From: Thraustochytrium sp. TN22
Taxonomy: Eukaryota > Sar > Bigyra > Thraustochytrida > Thraustochytriidae
Assembly: GCA_013306675.1 (NCBI GenBank)
Contig: JABLUY010000029.1
Coordinates: 124,001 to 188,000, forward strand
Direction of reading: 5' to 3'
Length of the DNA stretch: 64,000 nt
Position 1 is the first letter of the stretch, and every line of letters starts with the position of its first letter. The notes below the pieces were generated by a model. That model had not been told where the DNA came from and ran no database searches. It saw nothing but the letters and a program-made list of their open reading frames with translations. Below, piece by piece: positions 8,676 through 18,472 of the stretch. A program made the position numbers and the translations under genes.

Positions 8676-9860
8676 TCAAAAGGACATGAGCGCGTCCACG
8701 CCCATGGCCTCCTCCTGCGTGGCATCCGCCGGCGCGGGCCCGCCCACTGCCGGATCCGGATCCGACTCCGAGCCCACAGCGGCGGCGGTAGCGCCTGCCC
8801 CAGCGCCGGCGCCCGCGCTCGCCACGCCAGCGCTGCCGCCGCCGCCACCCATGGCGTGCGACTTGGCGATGGACCGCGGCACAGCGGGCGTCTCGGCCAA
8901 GATGGCGTCCGCGTCCATGAGGGAGCCCTGGCGGTAGGTGCACTCCACCTCGCGTCCCGCATCCGGCCCGTCCGATGCGTGCTTGAAGACGCCCTTGCCA
9001 TTCGCCTTGCCGTCGCGGAAGGCCCCGGTCCAGCTAGAGCCGTCTGCGAAAGTGCGCCTCCCGCGCGGCTGCATCATGGACGCCTCAAACTGACCCTCGT
9101 ACGTCTCAGTGCGCGTGCCAGGCACCGCCACCCAGTAATAGATGCCCTTGCCATTTGGCTCGTCGTTCTTAAAGTCGCCCACGTACTTGTCGCCATTCGC
9201 GAAGAAGAGCTCGCCGGGGCCGTCCATGGCGTCCGCCGTGAAGGCACCGAGGCAATAGTCGCCGTTCTCGAACTGGTACAGGCCCTTGCCGGACATCATA
9301 TTGTCTCGGAAGTCGCCTTTATAAGCGTCGCCGTTGCTGTACTGCATCAGGCCGCGGCCCGACATGGCGTCGTTCTGAAACTCGCCCGTGTACCGCATGC
9401 CCTGCGCGAATTGCTTGATGCCGCGGCCGCTGGCGCCGCCCGCCGAGAACTGGCCCTCGAAGACATCGCCATTCGCGAAGCGATACGTGCCGCGTCCACT
9501 GCTCACGCCCTCGCGGAACTCGCCCGAGAAGATGTCTCCCGAGGGAAACTCGCGCCGCGCCATCCCGTGCGCCTTGCCGTCCACGAAGTCGCCGCAGGTC
9601 ACCATCCCGTTCGCGTGCCGGTACGTGCCGCGCCCGTGTGGCACGCCATTCTTAAACTCGCCCTCGTACCACTCGCGCCCGGGTACAATCATGCGCACGC
9701 CCACGCCCTGCAGCCGCTCCGCCTCGTCAAAGTACCCGGCGTCCCACGAGCCGTCCTTGCGCGACACCTTGGACGGCGCGCCCGCGCTGATCGCACCAGG
9801 CGCGCCGTGCGCGCCGCCCGGCCCGCTCGCGGCCGCCGCCGAGTCGCCCGCTGCTGCTGC

Positions 9861-9901
<41 letters not shown>

Positions 9902-9911
9902 AGTCCTCCAT
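8676..9911 (-). CDS. MORN-repeat protein with poly-alanine N-terminus
   Basis: The 411-residue protein starts at the ATG at 9911 (MEDS), followed by a run of about 17 alanines and a flexible Gly/Ala/Pro segment. An in-frame ATG at 10001 would add 30 residues of poor quality. From about residue 80 to 330 there are about ten MORN repeats of the form YxGxFxxxxxxGxGxxxxxxG. Seven are close to the consensus, while the second and the last two are degenerate. A tail of about 60 residues is Ala/Gly/Pro-rich. MORN arrays act as scaffolds or lipid-binding modules, and in protists they are common in flagellar, basal-body and cytoskeletal proteins. The exact role here is unknown. The gene converges on UBLCP1 with a spacer of about 200 bp. 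Confidence 0.92.
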
Positions 9912-10046
9912 CGCCGTGGGCTGCGCGCAACGAGCGCGATCTTGGTCTGCATGGCGGCGGCCAGCAGCTCCAGCAGCAGCCAAACTTGAACAGCCCAACA
10001 CGTGGCACCATCGATCGGTGCAGACGCAGTCTCAAATCGAGGGCGC

Positions 10047-10192
10047 GAGCAGCAGAACTGGTGGCAGACTCAGCGAGTCACGAGCATCTTGGCAGACTCA
10101 GCGAGTCACGAGCATCTTTGCAGCATGCGCGGATCCGCAAGCAGCAGAACTGGCAGGCTCCGCGAGTCACCAGCATCTTTGCAGCATGCGCG
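10047..10192. repeat. Imperfect direct repeats of about 35-95 bp
   Basis: The core GCGAGTCACGAGCATCTT occurs three times (about 10072, 10100 and 10161, the last with a C for G). Two of these continue into GCAGCATGCGCG, and AGCAGCAGAACTGG precedes the first and third. Confidence 0.8.
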
Positions 10193-10846
10193 AATCACTG
10201 ACCTCCGTCCGTCGCGTCGCGTCGCACGCCGTGCTGTCACCATGAGCTACGGCATACATCTCGCATAATCGCAGGCCTTTGTCAACGAGCTCGGGGTGAG
10301 CTCATAGCTCCATTGGCCTCGGCGTGCAACTTGCTTAGTTTGACTTGCACATGAACCCTGATTCGGAGTTGGAGTTGCAATTTGCCAGCCCCGCGCTTCG
10401 GCCAAGGCGTGACATTCGTCGGTCCCGCGCTTCGGCCTTCACGTTTGAAACCTCCGGGGTCTCGTGCGATGCATATGCATACAGACGTGCGCCCGGACGT
10501 GGAAATGAGGGACCCTTGCAATCTTATCAAAGCCTGCTGCAATCCGAGCCGAGTCCCACCCACGGGCCTGGTCCCAGATGGCCCGCCTGCCTGTGCAAAA
10601 GTTGCCGAGGCATGACATGGTCACTGCGCACGGTGAGCCGCCGGAGCGACGGGAAAACGTCCCCGATGAAGCTCGTTGGGGGCTCCCCAGGTGGGCGAGC
10701 GAGGCTATCTTCTCGCCCACTTTGGCGAGCCGCCTTGGCTGCTGCTAGCGCGCCATACTCGGTCGCTCCCCAGGTTGCTCAACAGGCGGACACCACAGGA
10801 CACAGTACAAGTTACGTAGACGACCCCGCTCCTTTTCGCTTTTTTT

Positions 10847-10902
10847 TTCTCTCTCTCTCTCTCTCCCCTTCGATCTCTCCCTCTCTCTCTCTCTCTTTTA
10901 CT
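10847..10902. repeat. CT-rich microsatellite
   Basis: This is a pyrimidine tract made mostly of CT dinucleotides with short interruptions. Similar CT tracts lie at about 25578-25609 and 42447-42470. Confidence 0.85.
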
Positions 10903-11210
10903 CTCCCCACCAACGATGAGAGCTCGGTTTCGTGGCGTAGATGGCACGAACTGACTGGCCCTGCGACATTGGCCCTCGGCGGTTGGCCTGCCGATCGCGC
11001 GCGTCGAGCGGCAAGCGAACCACCACCGCTCGCTACGAGGTGGGCCTAGCAAGCTCGCTTCGCGCTTCCAACCGCCGTCCGCCTCGCTCGCCTCGGCCCA
11101 CGTCCAGCCTGCCCGCCGTGCGCTGACAGTGAGGCCGTCTCGCCAGCGTCTTTCGCGCCGGCCCTTCTACCCCGCCCGCCGGCGCCGCCGCCCTCCTCCT
11201 GAGCACATGT

Positions 11211-11274
11211 CCCAGTGCACTGCACCGCACTGCACTGCACTCTAGGCCTAGCTAGGCCAGCTAGCTAGCTAGAG
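11211..11274. repeat. GCACT repeats followed by CTAG cluster
   Basis: A few imperfect TGCACTGCAC units (about 11213-11240) run into CTAGGCCTAGCTAGG and then (TAGC)n to about 11274. Confidence 0.75.
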
Positions 11275-12236
11275 AGGCACTGCTTGGCTCGCAGGCTCAC
11301 GCTTCGCGGCTCTCCGATATCCAACGCAGCGCATTCGCGCAAGCAGCGAGCGATCCGTGGCCGACCGCTCCTCCGCCACCGACCGACCGACCCGGACCGC
11401 CTGCCAGCTCGCCAGCTCGCGCCCGATCTTTTCTGTCGCTGCGCCCCTTGCGTGCTGTGCTACCAGTGCGCCGCCTCGCCTCGCCTCTTGTTTGCGATCA
11501 ACCAGCTCGCGGCTCTCGAGCCTGCGAGAGCTTCTCCGCACGCGCGGCATCGACTTCGCCCCAACGGCGGCCAACGGTCCGACTCATTCACTCCGGGTCA
11601 CCCTGTCCGCGGGCCGCGCGGACGCCTCCCCGCTGCCGCCGCGCGTCCCGCCCCACCGCTCCGCGTCGCGCCGCACAGCGCGCGCCTCGGGGCGGGCAGC
11701 CGCTCGCCGCCGCCGCTCGCCGCCCGCCGCCTGGGACGCGCGCCGCGCCTCGGGCGCGCGCCCCAGTCCCGCGCGCGGGCCCCGCCGCTCCGAGTCGGGC
11801 CTCGCGGCGCCGCCGCCGCTGCCCTCGGAGCCCACAGGCGCGGTCGACCGCGTACAGCGTGTGCGCCCCTCGCGCGCCCCGAAGTCGAAGTGCTTGCTTC
11901 ACCTGCGCTCGCGTGCGACGCCGCGCCGCAGGCAGACCCGGAACGATCGCGCTCCAAGCTCGCCGCCCGCCGCAGGCCGGCTGCCCCGCGCGGCGCGCGC
12001 GGCGGCGCCTGCGACCCCCTGCGCGGCGGCGTGGCGCAGCGCAGCGGCGGCGGCGCGCGCGCGGCGAAGGGCCGCGGCGGTGAGACGAGCGGAACCGAGC
12101 GGTGCGAGCAGGCAGGCAGGCAGGCGGGCAGGCGGGCGGGCGGCGGCAGGTAGAAGCGCGGCGCCGCCGATAACAGGCAGACGGACGTCGAAGGCGGGCT
12201 CGCTGCCAGCCCGCGGGCGCGCGAGGGGCGAGGAAG

Positions 12237-12893
12237 ATGGCCGGGCCGGTGAGCCCGCGCAGGGAGGCCGGCGCCGGCGCCCAGATGCCGGCCAGGCCCG
12301 GGTCGCCGACGGCGCTGGCCGCCGCCGCGGCGCTGGCGAGCGTCGCCGCGCAGGGCGTGGGCGTGGACCTGAGCGCCGTGTCCATCTCGTCCAAAGGATG
12401 GCCCAGCGTAGCCGTGGTGCCGGCGACGGCCGGCGAGCCGAAGAAGCCCTTCGCGCCGCCCACCGTCAACGCGGGCGCCTGGGGCTGGTGGGCGGCCAAG
12501 CCCGCGAAGCTGGACACGCCCGCGGCCAGCCCGCGCCTCTTTGAACTCTCCGGCGGCGCGCGCCGCCGTCGTCACAGCAGCACCTATGACGGCGGTGCCT
12601 CGGTCGTGCGCCGACCGTCGCTCGCTGTCGTCATGACCATCATGCTCGTGCTCATCTTCGTAGAGCTGCAGATCGTGCTGTACTCGCGCCAGCGCGTGCC
12701 TGCGCCGCACCTGCGCGCCCCGGCCGGTCCCGGCACGTGTTCTTTTGTCTGGTCCACGATGCAATGTTCGCCTGGGTGCTGTCTGCGCAAGTTCGAGCGT
12801 ATGGGAAGCACCGTCGTCGCCTGTGACCTGTGTTCGCCTGTGCTACCGCAGGCGCCCACGGCCGAGGATTTCGCCAGTGACGGTTCCAAGTAG
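12237..12893 (+). CDS. Unknown small single-pass membrane protein, Cys-rich tail
   Basis: I do not recognise this 218-residue protein. An Ala/Pro/Ser-rich N-terminal half (1-120, with WGWWAAKP near 81-88) precedes an Arg-rich patch (RRRR near 108), then one clear membrane helix (VVMTIMLVLIFVELQIVLY, about 130-148). The C-terminal part holds seven cysteines in about 35 residues (CSFVWSTMQC, CC, CDLC pattern), then an acidic tail. The positive patch before the helix suggests a type II topology with the Cys-rich part in the lumen or outside, where disulfides could form; this is inference. No signal peptide is needed in that reading. The ATG at 12237 is in a GGAAGATGG context. Low-complexity flanks keep confidence moderate. 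Confidence 0.65.
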   Translation: MAGPVSPRREAGAGAQMPARPGSPTALAAAAALASVAAQGVGVDLSAVSISSKGWPSVAVVPATAGEPKKPFAPPTVNAGAWGWWAAKPAKLDTPAASPRLFELSGGARRRRHSSTYDGGASVVRRPSLAVVMTIMLVLIFVELQIVLYSRQRVPAPHLRAPAGPGTCSFVWSTMQCSPGCCLRKFERMGSTVVACDLCSPVLPQAPTAEDFASDGSK

Positions 12894-12985
12894 GCTACGA
12901 AGCTACGTATTTGGTCCGGAGCTGGAGACAATTCTGAGCTCCAAGTCGGCGGAAATCGACCAGACGAAACCAAACGAAGCCAAAC

Positions 12986-13120
12986 GACTCGACTCGACTC
13001 GACTCGACTCGACTCGACTCGACTCGACTCGACTCGACTCGACTCGACTCGACTCGACTCGACTCGACTCGACTCGACTCGACTCGACTCGACTCGACTC
13101 GACTCGACTCGACTCGACTC
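12986..13120. repeat. (GACTC)27 pentanucleotide microsatellite
   Basis: This is an uninterrupted run of 27 GACTC units (135 bp), beginning about 90 bp after the stop codon of the preceding gene. The absence of any variant unit suggests recent expansion. Confidence 0.97.
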
Positions 13121-13140
13121 TGCAAGTTCGCCTGCGCAAG

Positions 13141-13340
13141 GCCCGGCCGTAGCGGAAAAACAAACAAGCCGCCAGACACGCAACGCTGAGGCCCGGCCGG
13201 AGCGGGAAAACAAACAAGCCGCCAGACACGCAACGCTGAGGCCCGGCCGGAGCGGCAAAACAAACAAGCCGCTTGACACGCAACGCTGAGGCCCGGCCGG
13301 AGCGGCAAAACAAACAAGCCGCCAGACGCGCGGCGCTGCC
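13141..13340. repeat. 50-bp minisatellite, four copies
   Basis: Four head-to-tail 50-bp units start at 13141, 13191, 13241 and 13291. Each begins GCCCGGCCGGAGCGG (the first has T for G) and contains CAAACAAGCCGC. The first three are nearly identical; the fourth diverges in its last 15 bases. It lies 20 bp after the GACTC run. Confidence 0.97.
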
Positions 13341-13709
13341 TCTCGAGTTCAAGGAGGCAGCTAGCCTTTTTTTCGATGCAATGTGGATGGCATCCCGGCG
13401 CACCATGCGCTTTGACAGTGAGTCCATGCCATCATCCTTTCTGTACTCTTTTCTGACATGTCACACATTCCTTTTCATCCCTTTTTCTTCCTTGACGCAT
13501 GCCGGATCGCGCGGGACATTGTTCACTATCAGCAAGGCCCGGTCGCCCCTGGGCATCCTGCCGCTCGCCATCGCCTGACTCGAATTGCCAGTGAAAAGTA
13601 AAGAGAAATCCGTTCCGAATCCAAGTGGGCCAAATCCGGGCATCGGCGCGCTGCGAAGACGCGAGTTGCAGGCCGCAGAACCCGCGTTGCGCGGCCGCGC
13701 GCGCGCGCG

Positions 13710-14726
13710 ATGGCGCTCGTGCTCAGCGGGGACGAGGCGCTAGAGGCGCAGGGGCGGCTCGAGGAGGCCTTTCAGGCACGGCTGATAGCGCTCACGCAGG
13801 CGGTGCCACGGCTGCAGCCATCGGAGGCCAACGCGGCACGGCGCGAGCTGCTCTTGCACGGCAATGCCTTCGTGGTGCGCCTCCTGGAGCGCGCCACGGC
13901 GCAGGACCTGAGTGCCGCCCTCAGGCTCGTGAAGCGCGTCGAGTCGCTGCTCATGGCGTCCGCCTCCACGCTCGCCAAGACGGATTACTGGGAGCTTGAG
14001 AGCATCGTGTGCGCCAACCTGAGCTGCGTGTGGCGTGGCCGCGGCCAGCTGCACTGCGCGCTTTCGGCCGCAGAGCGCGGCCTTCGTGCCGAGGTGCGCC
14101 TGGGCCGCAAGTCCATTGGCACGCACCTGAATTTATGCGCCATCCTGTCCGAGATGCATCGGCACAACCGCGCCGCGCACCACGCGCGCCTCGCGCTGCG
14201 CGCCACGCAAGAGCTGGCCCGGGAGGGCGACGTGTCCGCGGCCAAGGAGGAGGTGCCAAGTCTCGGCCGACGACCCAGCCTGCTGCAGGACATCCCCGAG
14301 GAGTTTCGCCTCGCCGCACTCACCGTCGCCGCCCACTTTAGCTTTGCCGCTCAAATGGAGCACGCGCGCAAGATGAACGCGGCGCTCGAGCACTTCGGGC
14401 GTGCACACGCCATTCTCCAGGCCCTTCCGCCCAGCACGGCTGCCCGCATTGCCCCTTCGCGGCGTGACCTGGAGAGCGCCATCGCAGACGTGGAGCGCAA
14501 GGTCAAGGCGCAGCCGCCGCGCTTGGAGGACCAGGACGCCGAGCTCAAATTCAAGGCGCAGGCTCGGCAACCGGAGACTGCTGCGCCTGGGCTCACCGCA
14601 GTCGCTGTGCCGCGGCGGCCCGCGAACAAGAGCAAGAAGGCCGCTGCCGGCGGGCGGGCCGACCCTATTGCGCGGCAGGTCTCGCGCTTCAAGCGTATCT
14701 ACAACGTCAAGCCCGCCAAGTACTGA
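13710..14726 (+). CDS. Unknown helical protein, TPR-like
   Basis: This 338-residue protein is predicted to be almost all helix from residue 1 to about 265, with amphipathic pairs spaced like tetratricopeptide repeats. An example is CANLSCVWRGRGQLHCALSA, which has the small-residue pattern of a TPR (about residues 102-121), followed by a second helix pair with HLNLCAILSEM. A flexible Lys/Ala-rich linker (about 270-315) leads to a basic C-terminus (ARQVSRFKRIYNVKPAKY). No catalytic motif is visible. TPR-like proteins are usually adaptors; a role in the flagellum or in protein complexes would be a guess. The ATG at 13710 is the first in frame after a GC run. It converges with the transporter gene, 148 bp away. 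Confidence 0.8.
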   Translation: MALVLSGDEALEAQGRLEEAFQARLIALTQAVPRLQPSEANAARRELLLHGNAFVVRLLERATAQDLSAALRLVKRVESLLMASASTLAKTDYWELESIVCANLSCVWRGRGQLHCALSAAERGLRAEVRLGRKSIGTHLNLCAILSEMHRHNRAAHHARLALRATQELAREGDVSAAKEEVPSLGRRPSLLQDIPEEFRLAALTVAAHFSFAAQMEHARKMNAALEHFGRAHAILQALPPSTAARIAPSRRDLESAIADVERKVKAQPPRLEDQDAELKFKAQARQPETAAPGLTAVAVPRRPANKSKKAAAGGRADPIARQVSRFKRIYNVKPAKY

Positions 14727-14874
14727 TTCCCTACGACATCCCTCTCCGCGCGCGCGGCAGCCACGGCAACAAGCAACCAAGTGCTGGTAGAGTACACGAG
14801 AGATTTTCAAGAAATGAGCAACTATCATGCATGAGCGCGCATGTATCGCTTCCAGGGCACTGCAGGCAGGTCCG

Positions 14875-16944
14875 TCAGGCCGCGGAGGAGTGCCTGCGCT
14901 GTAGCTCGCGCAGGGCGTCGCGCTCGTTACGGCGAGCGCGGGAGCCCTCCTCGGGAAGCGGCAGGATGCACGACCACAGGAGCACGCTGCCTAGCAGCAG
15001 CGTGATGGTGACGGCGAGCGTGAGGAGCGGCGAGAAGTTGTCCGAGAGCCAGCCGATGAAGATGGGCGAGGGCACGTCGCCGAAGAGGTGGATGGCCAGC
15101 ACGGTGAGCGCACTGCTCATGGGGCGGCACGACTTGGGCACGGTCCACATGAGCATCATGTTGATGCCAGAGCTGACCATGAAGATGCATACAGAGCCGA
15201 AGAAGAGGAAGATGAAGAAGACCCGCGGATCAACCATCATTAGCGCCATGAGCGAACCCAGAAAGCCGCAAATGACCTGGATCAGCAGCTGGTGCAGCAA
15301 CTCGTTGCGGTTTTTCTGACCCTGGCTGTTGGACTTGATCTGGTCCACCATGTAGCCGCCCAGCAGGGTCCCGAGCAGGCCCGAGGCGCTGATGAGCACG
15401 CCAAAGACGACGTCCGCGCGAGTTTGCGAGAAGTTCCACCGTGGGTCGCACGCGCGGTAGTTCTGCAGGAACGAAGGCCCGTAAAAGCCCAGGCCAGCCA
15501 CCACGCCCGTGTACACGGCATAGCCCAGCGAGCCGAGCACAAAGGCTGGCCGCGTGATGCAGGCGTAGAAGGTGGCGCGGCTTGTGGTGCGCCGCGTCGT
15601 GTGGCTCGAGGTGCGCGAGAGTGGAGAGAGCAGTTGCTGCGACGAGGAAGCTCGCCAGCGCTCTCCGTCGAGCCCATGCGAGAGTGAAAGGGAGGACGCA
15701 GCGCGCCCGTTCAGCAGCGGGTCCAAGAGGCTGCTGCTGGCCGTTTGCGACACACGACTCACACTGCGCGGCGCGCTGCCCAGAAGCGGCGGCGGCGGCA
15801 GCCCTGTGCTGCGCGGTGGCGTCCGAAAACCGTCGGGGTCGGCGTCCGCGACATCGTCGCCGCGGCTGGCGGCCTCAGCGTCGCCCTCCACCTCGCCCTC
15901 GGACTCGGCGATGGCGCTGAGCACCTCGCCTGCCTCGCTGGCGTTGTCCGCCTCGGCCAGAAAGAGGTCATCCTCGTCGCTGCTTGAGTCCGAGTCGTGC
16001 TGGCTCTGCGTACTGGCCAGCGGCAGCGAGCGCGGGTTGAGCTTGTACTCAAAGGGCACAAAGTAGGAAAGCAGCGCGAAAGGGACCATGACGGGCGCCT
16101 CGATGAGGAAGGCGTACTCCCAGGCACCGTTGGTGGCCGCCGAGATGAGACCGGCCCACATGAAGCCAAAGGCCGTGCCCATGGGGATGGCTGTGTAGTA
16201 GATCCCAATGTAAAAGCCCTTCTTGTCAGGTGAGAGGATGTCGTCCAGGAACGGCAGCGACAGCGTGTTGAGCGAGGCCTCGCCCGCGCCGCTCAAGGCA
16301 CGCCCGAAGACCATCAGGTAGTACGATGCGCACACGCCCTCGTCCTCAGCCGGCGTCGTGCAAAGCCACCCGGAGACCCCGCTCAGCACGCTGGCCACGA
16401 TCCAGAGCCAGAGACCGATCGCGATGAGCTTGAAGGGTCGCACGCGCGTCACGAGCGAGCCGAAGACCAGCGCGCCCACCATGTAGCCGACCATGAAGAT
16501 GCTCTGCAGCACGCCGAGGCGCGCCGTGCTGATGCCGAAGCCCGTTTGGTGGATGACCTCGCCGTGGCAGACCTCGCCGCACACGCGACACTGGTCGCAC
16601 AGCGTGCGGTTGAGCAGCGGGCCAAGGTCCCCGTCGCAGACTGCGCCGGCGTCGTGCAGGTCGCCGCAGTAGTCGCGGCTCGGCACGCATCCCTTGATGG
16701 TGGTGGCGGCGCCCGCGATGATGCCTCGATCCACGTAATTGAGGAAGAGCACAAAGGTCAACATCAGCACCGCCCTGTGCGCCTTGAAGTGCCTCCGGAT
16801 CAGGGCGCTGCACGCGCTCTCTCCCGGCACGGGCGCCTCCAAGACGCTCGCGCCCGTCGCGCCGCTCTGCGACGACTGCCTGCGCGAGCTCAGCCCGCGC
16901 CGAAGAGACCCTTGACGGCGTGGCCCATCCCGCCCCGCGCTCAT
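14875..16944 (-). CDS. Spinster-like major facilitator transporter
   Basis: This 689-residue MFS protein matches the spinster (SPNS) branch: a cytosolic N-terminus (1-56), then a first helix ending FLNYVDRG (N69-Y70-V71-D72-R73), and the FGRALSGAGEASLNTLSLPF segment in the fourth helix region. Twelve helices are expected, six on each side of a long central loop. Animal spinsters carry lysolipids or sphingosine-1-phosphate, but related plant and protist proteins are less known, so the substrate cannot be named. Two features stand out. The first extra-cytosolic loop (about 80-130) has seven cysteines and an NRT glycosylation site. The central cytosolic loop of about 150 residues (about 305-455) is acidic and Ser-rich and probably phosphorylated. 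Confidence 0.9.
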   Translation of the reverse strand: MSAGRDGPRRQGSLRRGLSSRRQSSQSGATGASVLEAPVPGESACSALIRRHFKAHRAVLMLTFVLFLNYVDRGIIAGAATTIKGCVPSRDYCGDLHDAGAVCDGDLGPLLNRTLCDQCRVCGEVCHGEVIHQTGFGISTARLGVLQSIFMVGYMVGALVFGSLVTRVRPFKLIAIGLWLWIVASVLSGVSGWLCTTPAEDEGVCASYYLMVFGRALSGAGEASLNTLSLPFLDDILSPDKKGFYIGIYYTAIPMGTAFGFMWAGLISAATNGAWEYAFLIEAPVMVPFALLSYFVPFEYKLNPRSLPLASTQSQHDSDSSSDEDDLFLAEADNASEAGEVLSAIAESEGEVEGDAEAASRGDDVADADPDGFRTPPRSTGLPPPPLLGSAPRSVSRVSQTASSSLLDPLLNGRAASSLSLSHGLDGERWRASSSQQLLSPLSRTSSHTTRRTTSRATFYACITRPAFVLGSLGYAVYTGVVAGLGFYGPSFLQNYRACDPRWNFSQTRADVVFGVLISASGLLGTLLGGYMVDQIKSNSQGQKNRNELLHQLLIQVICGFLGSLMALMMVDPRVFFIFLFFGSVCIFMVSSGINMMLMWTVPKSCRPMSSALTVLAIHLFGDVPSPIFIGWLSDNFSPLLTLAVTITLLLGSVLLWSCILPLPEEGSRARRNERDALRELQRRHSSAA

Positions 16945-17546
16945 GGCGCCGCCGCACGGGCCTCGGCCGCTCCGACGCCGGGGCCTCCTCCTCCGCGGGC
17001 CCGCCGCCCTGCCCCGCCGCGCTCGCCGCCCCGCGCGCGCCCTCGCGCCCTCGCGCCTCCGGTCTGCCGCCGCCCGATCGCGCGCGCGCCAGGGCTCCTT
17101 GATCCGGGGCCTCAGCCTCGCCGTGCTGATGATGCTCGATACGATGCCACATCATGTGACGATGATCTCGAACGAGCATCACCCACCACGATTCTCATCA
17201 TCAAGACAACGCAAGACAACGCAAGGCAACGCAAGACCACGCAAGACCACGCCGCAGCGCAGGACGAGGGTCGGGCGAGGGGAAGCCTGGTGAGCACTGA
17301 GCTAGGCGGCGGCGTCCAGGCCGGTGCGACACGGCACGACGCCGCTGTCCTCGAGGGCGAGGAACCGCCCGGGCCGACGGCAAGCGAGGTGGAGGCGGCA
17401 GTACTGGTACGCGGACGCGGGGAAAGGGCCGGAGCATGAAGACAGCATGAAAAGGGCGAAAAAACTTTGGGGATTCCGTTCTGACCCGCGAGAGGCGAGG
17501 CGCGAGGAACGGCAGCTTGAGCTTGCCTCGGGCCGCTGGTCAATTT
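16945..17546. other. Spacer between MFS and MsrB-like genes
   Basis: This is the 5' flank of the leftward transporter and the 3' flank of the leftward MsrB-like gene. It contains five imperfect 10-bp units GCAAGACAAC (about 17212-17262). I see no gene in it. Confidence 0.6.
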
Positions 17547-18472
17547 TCAGCTGGAAGCCTCCTCGGCGTCCTCGGACTCGGTCGAAGGGTTGCCAGCGAC
17601 GGAGATGAGGTTGATGCAGTACTGTGGCGACATGAGGCGAGGTTAGTGGCCCGCACGCAAAGGCCTCTACGATTCCGCGGCGAGAGTGACGTACACGGTT
17701 GCCCTTGCCATCCGGCAGGTTGTGGCCAAGGTGGACGCCGTCGACGGTGACGGCCTCGCCGCCCGGGAGGATGCGCACGACGTCCCAATCTGCGAGCGAA
17801 ACGGTGCCAGAGTCACACAGTCAGTATGTCAAGGGGTGAGTAAAGCGCTCGCTGGAGGCGGGTCCGGGAGCGCGCGCGTCTCTTTTGGTCGAGCATCAAC
17901 GTACTGGTCTCCGAGTCGCGGAAAGAGGGCCAGCCGTGGCTGCGGCTCTCCTTCACAAAGGCGTCCCAGGTGCGGCCCTTGGGCGCGGTGAAGCAGAGCT
18001 TGCCGTGCACAGAGTCGTAGTACTCGGTGGGCGCGTCGCCCTTGACCTCGCTCTCCCACTGCACGCTGGACGAGAGGAAGTAGCCGCTGTGCTCCGCGTA
18101 GTGACGGTTAAAGCAGCAGATCTTGTCCGCGTTCCTGCGGTCCACGTTCCACCGGAGCGTCTCCTGCACCGGCCGCGAGCAGGTCCCGTGCGCCTTCTTG
18201 GCCATGAGCTCCTCGGTGCCCATCACGACGGGCGCCGCGAACGACTTGCTGCCGGAGGTCCCCATCGGGTCTGCCGCCGCGCCTTGCTCGGTCTTCGCTA
18301 CGTCCAGGGCGTCCTTCGCGTCGAAGCGCTGCGCGTCAAGCCGCCAGATGGCCCCGTTCGCCAGAACAAGCGCCGCCAGGACCGCCGCCGCCACGCCCGC
18401 GACCGTCGCCGCCCGCCAGCTGCGCGTGAGGACGGGGTTTCGTCGGGACCTGGCCTGCGCCGCGCCGCCCAT
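17547..18472 (-). CDS. Membrane-anchored MsrB/SelR-like protein, three exons
   Basis: Three exons join in frame: 18472-17905, 17789-17695 and 17621-17547, giving 245 residues. Both introns (115 and 73 bp) start GTACGT and end CAG. The N-terminus has one membrane helix (about 20-41). The C-terminal half is related to methionine-R-sulfoxide reductase: GWPSF (180-184), HLGHN (209-213) and RYCIN with C223 at the catalytic-Cys position. A conserved-looking stretch ICCFNRHYAEHSGYF precedes it. The paired CxxC zinc ligands of ordinary MsrB are missing before HLGH (the sequence is VTVDGVHLGH). Ordinary MsrB reduces methionine-R-sulfoxide; whether this enzyme does is uncertain. The topology suggests a domain in the lumen or outside. 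Without the introns the frame would end in an unrelated basic tail, so the spliced model is preferred. Confidence 0.85.

Larger units (their letters stand above)
9912..12236. other. 2.3-kb spacer with direct repeats and CT microsatellite
   Basis: This lies between the divergent MORN and 12237 genes. It contains imperfect direct repeats (10047-10192), a CT-rich microsatellite (about 10847-10902), GCACT repeats and a CTAG cluster (about 11211-11274), and a very GC-rich tract (11600-12150) with long overlapping frames on both strands. Those frames are low in complexity (Ala, Arg, Pro) and are not supported as genes. Confidence 0.55.
12894..13709. other. Spacer dominated by tandem repeats
   Basis: From 12986 to 13340 this spacer is almost entirely tandem repeats, listed separately. 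The remaining 370 bases are AT-richer than the surroundings and are the 5' flank of the gene at 13710. Frames reading Arg-Val-Glu-Ser-Ser repeats come from the pentanucleotide and are not genes. Confidence 0.7.

Noticed and set aside
11284-12764. Long overlapping frames on both strands upstream of the 12237 gene (up to 395 codons)
   Set aside because: They are Ala/Arg/Pro low-complexity translations of GC-rich DNA, open in several frames at once, with no recognisable segment.
12986-13340. CRISPR-like array
   Set aside because: The units are directly adjacent without unique spacers, and the genome is eukaryotic.
12584-13427. Frames with Arg-Val-Glu-Ser-Ser repeats
   Set aside because: They come only from translation of the (GACTC)27 microsatellite.
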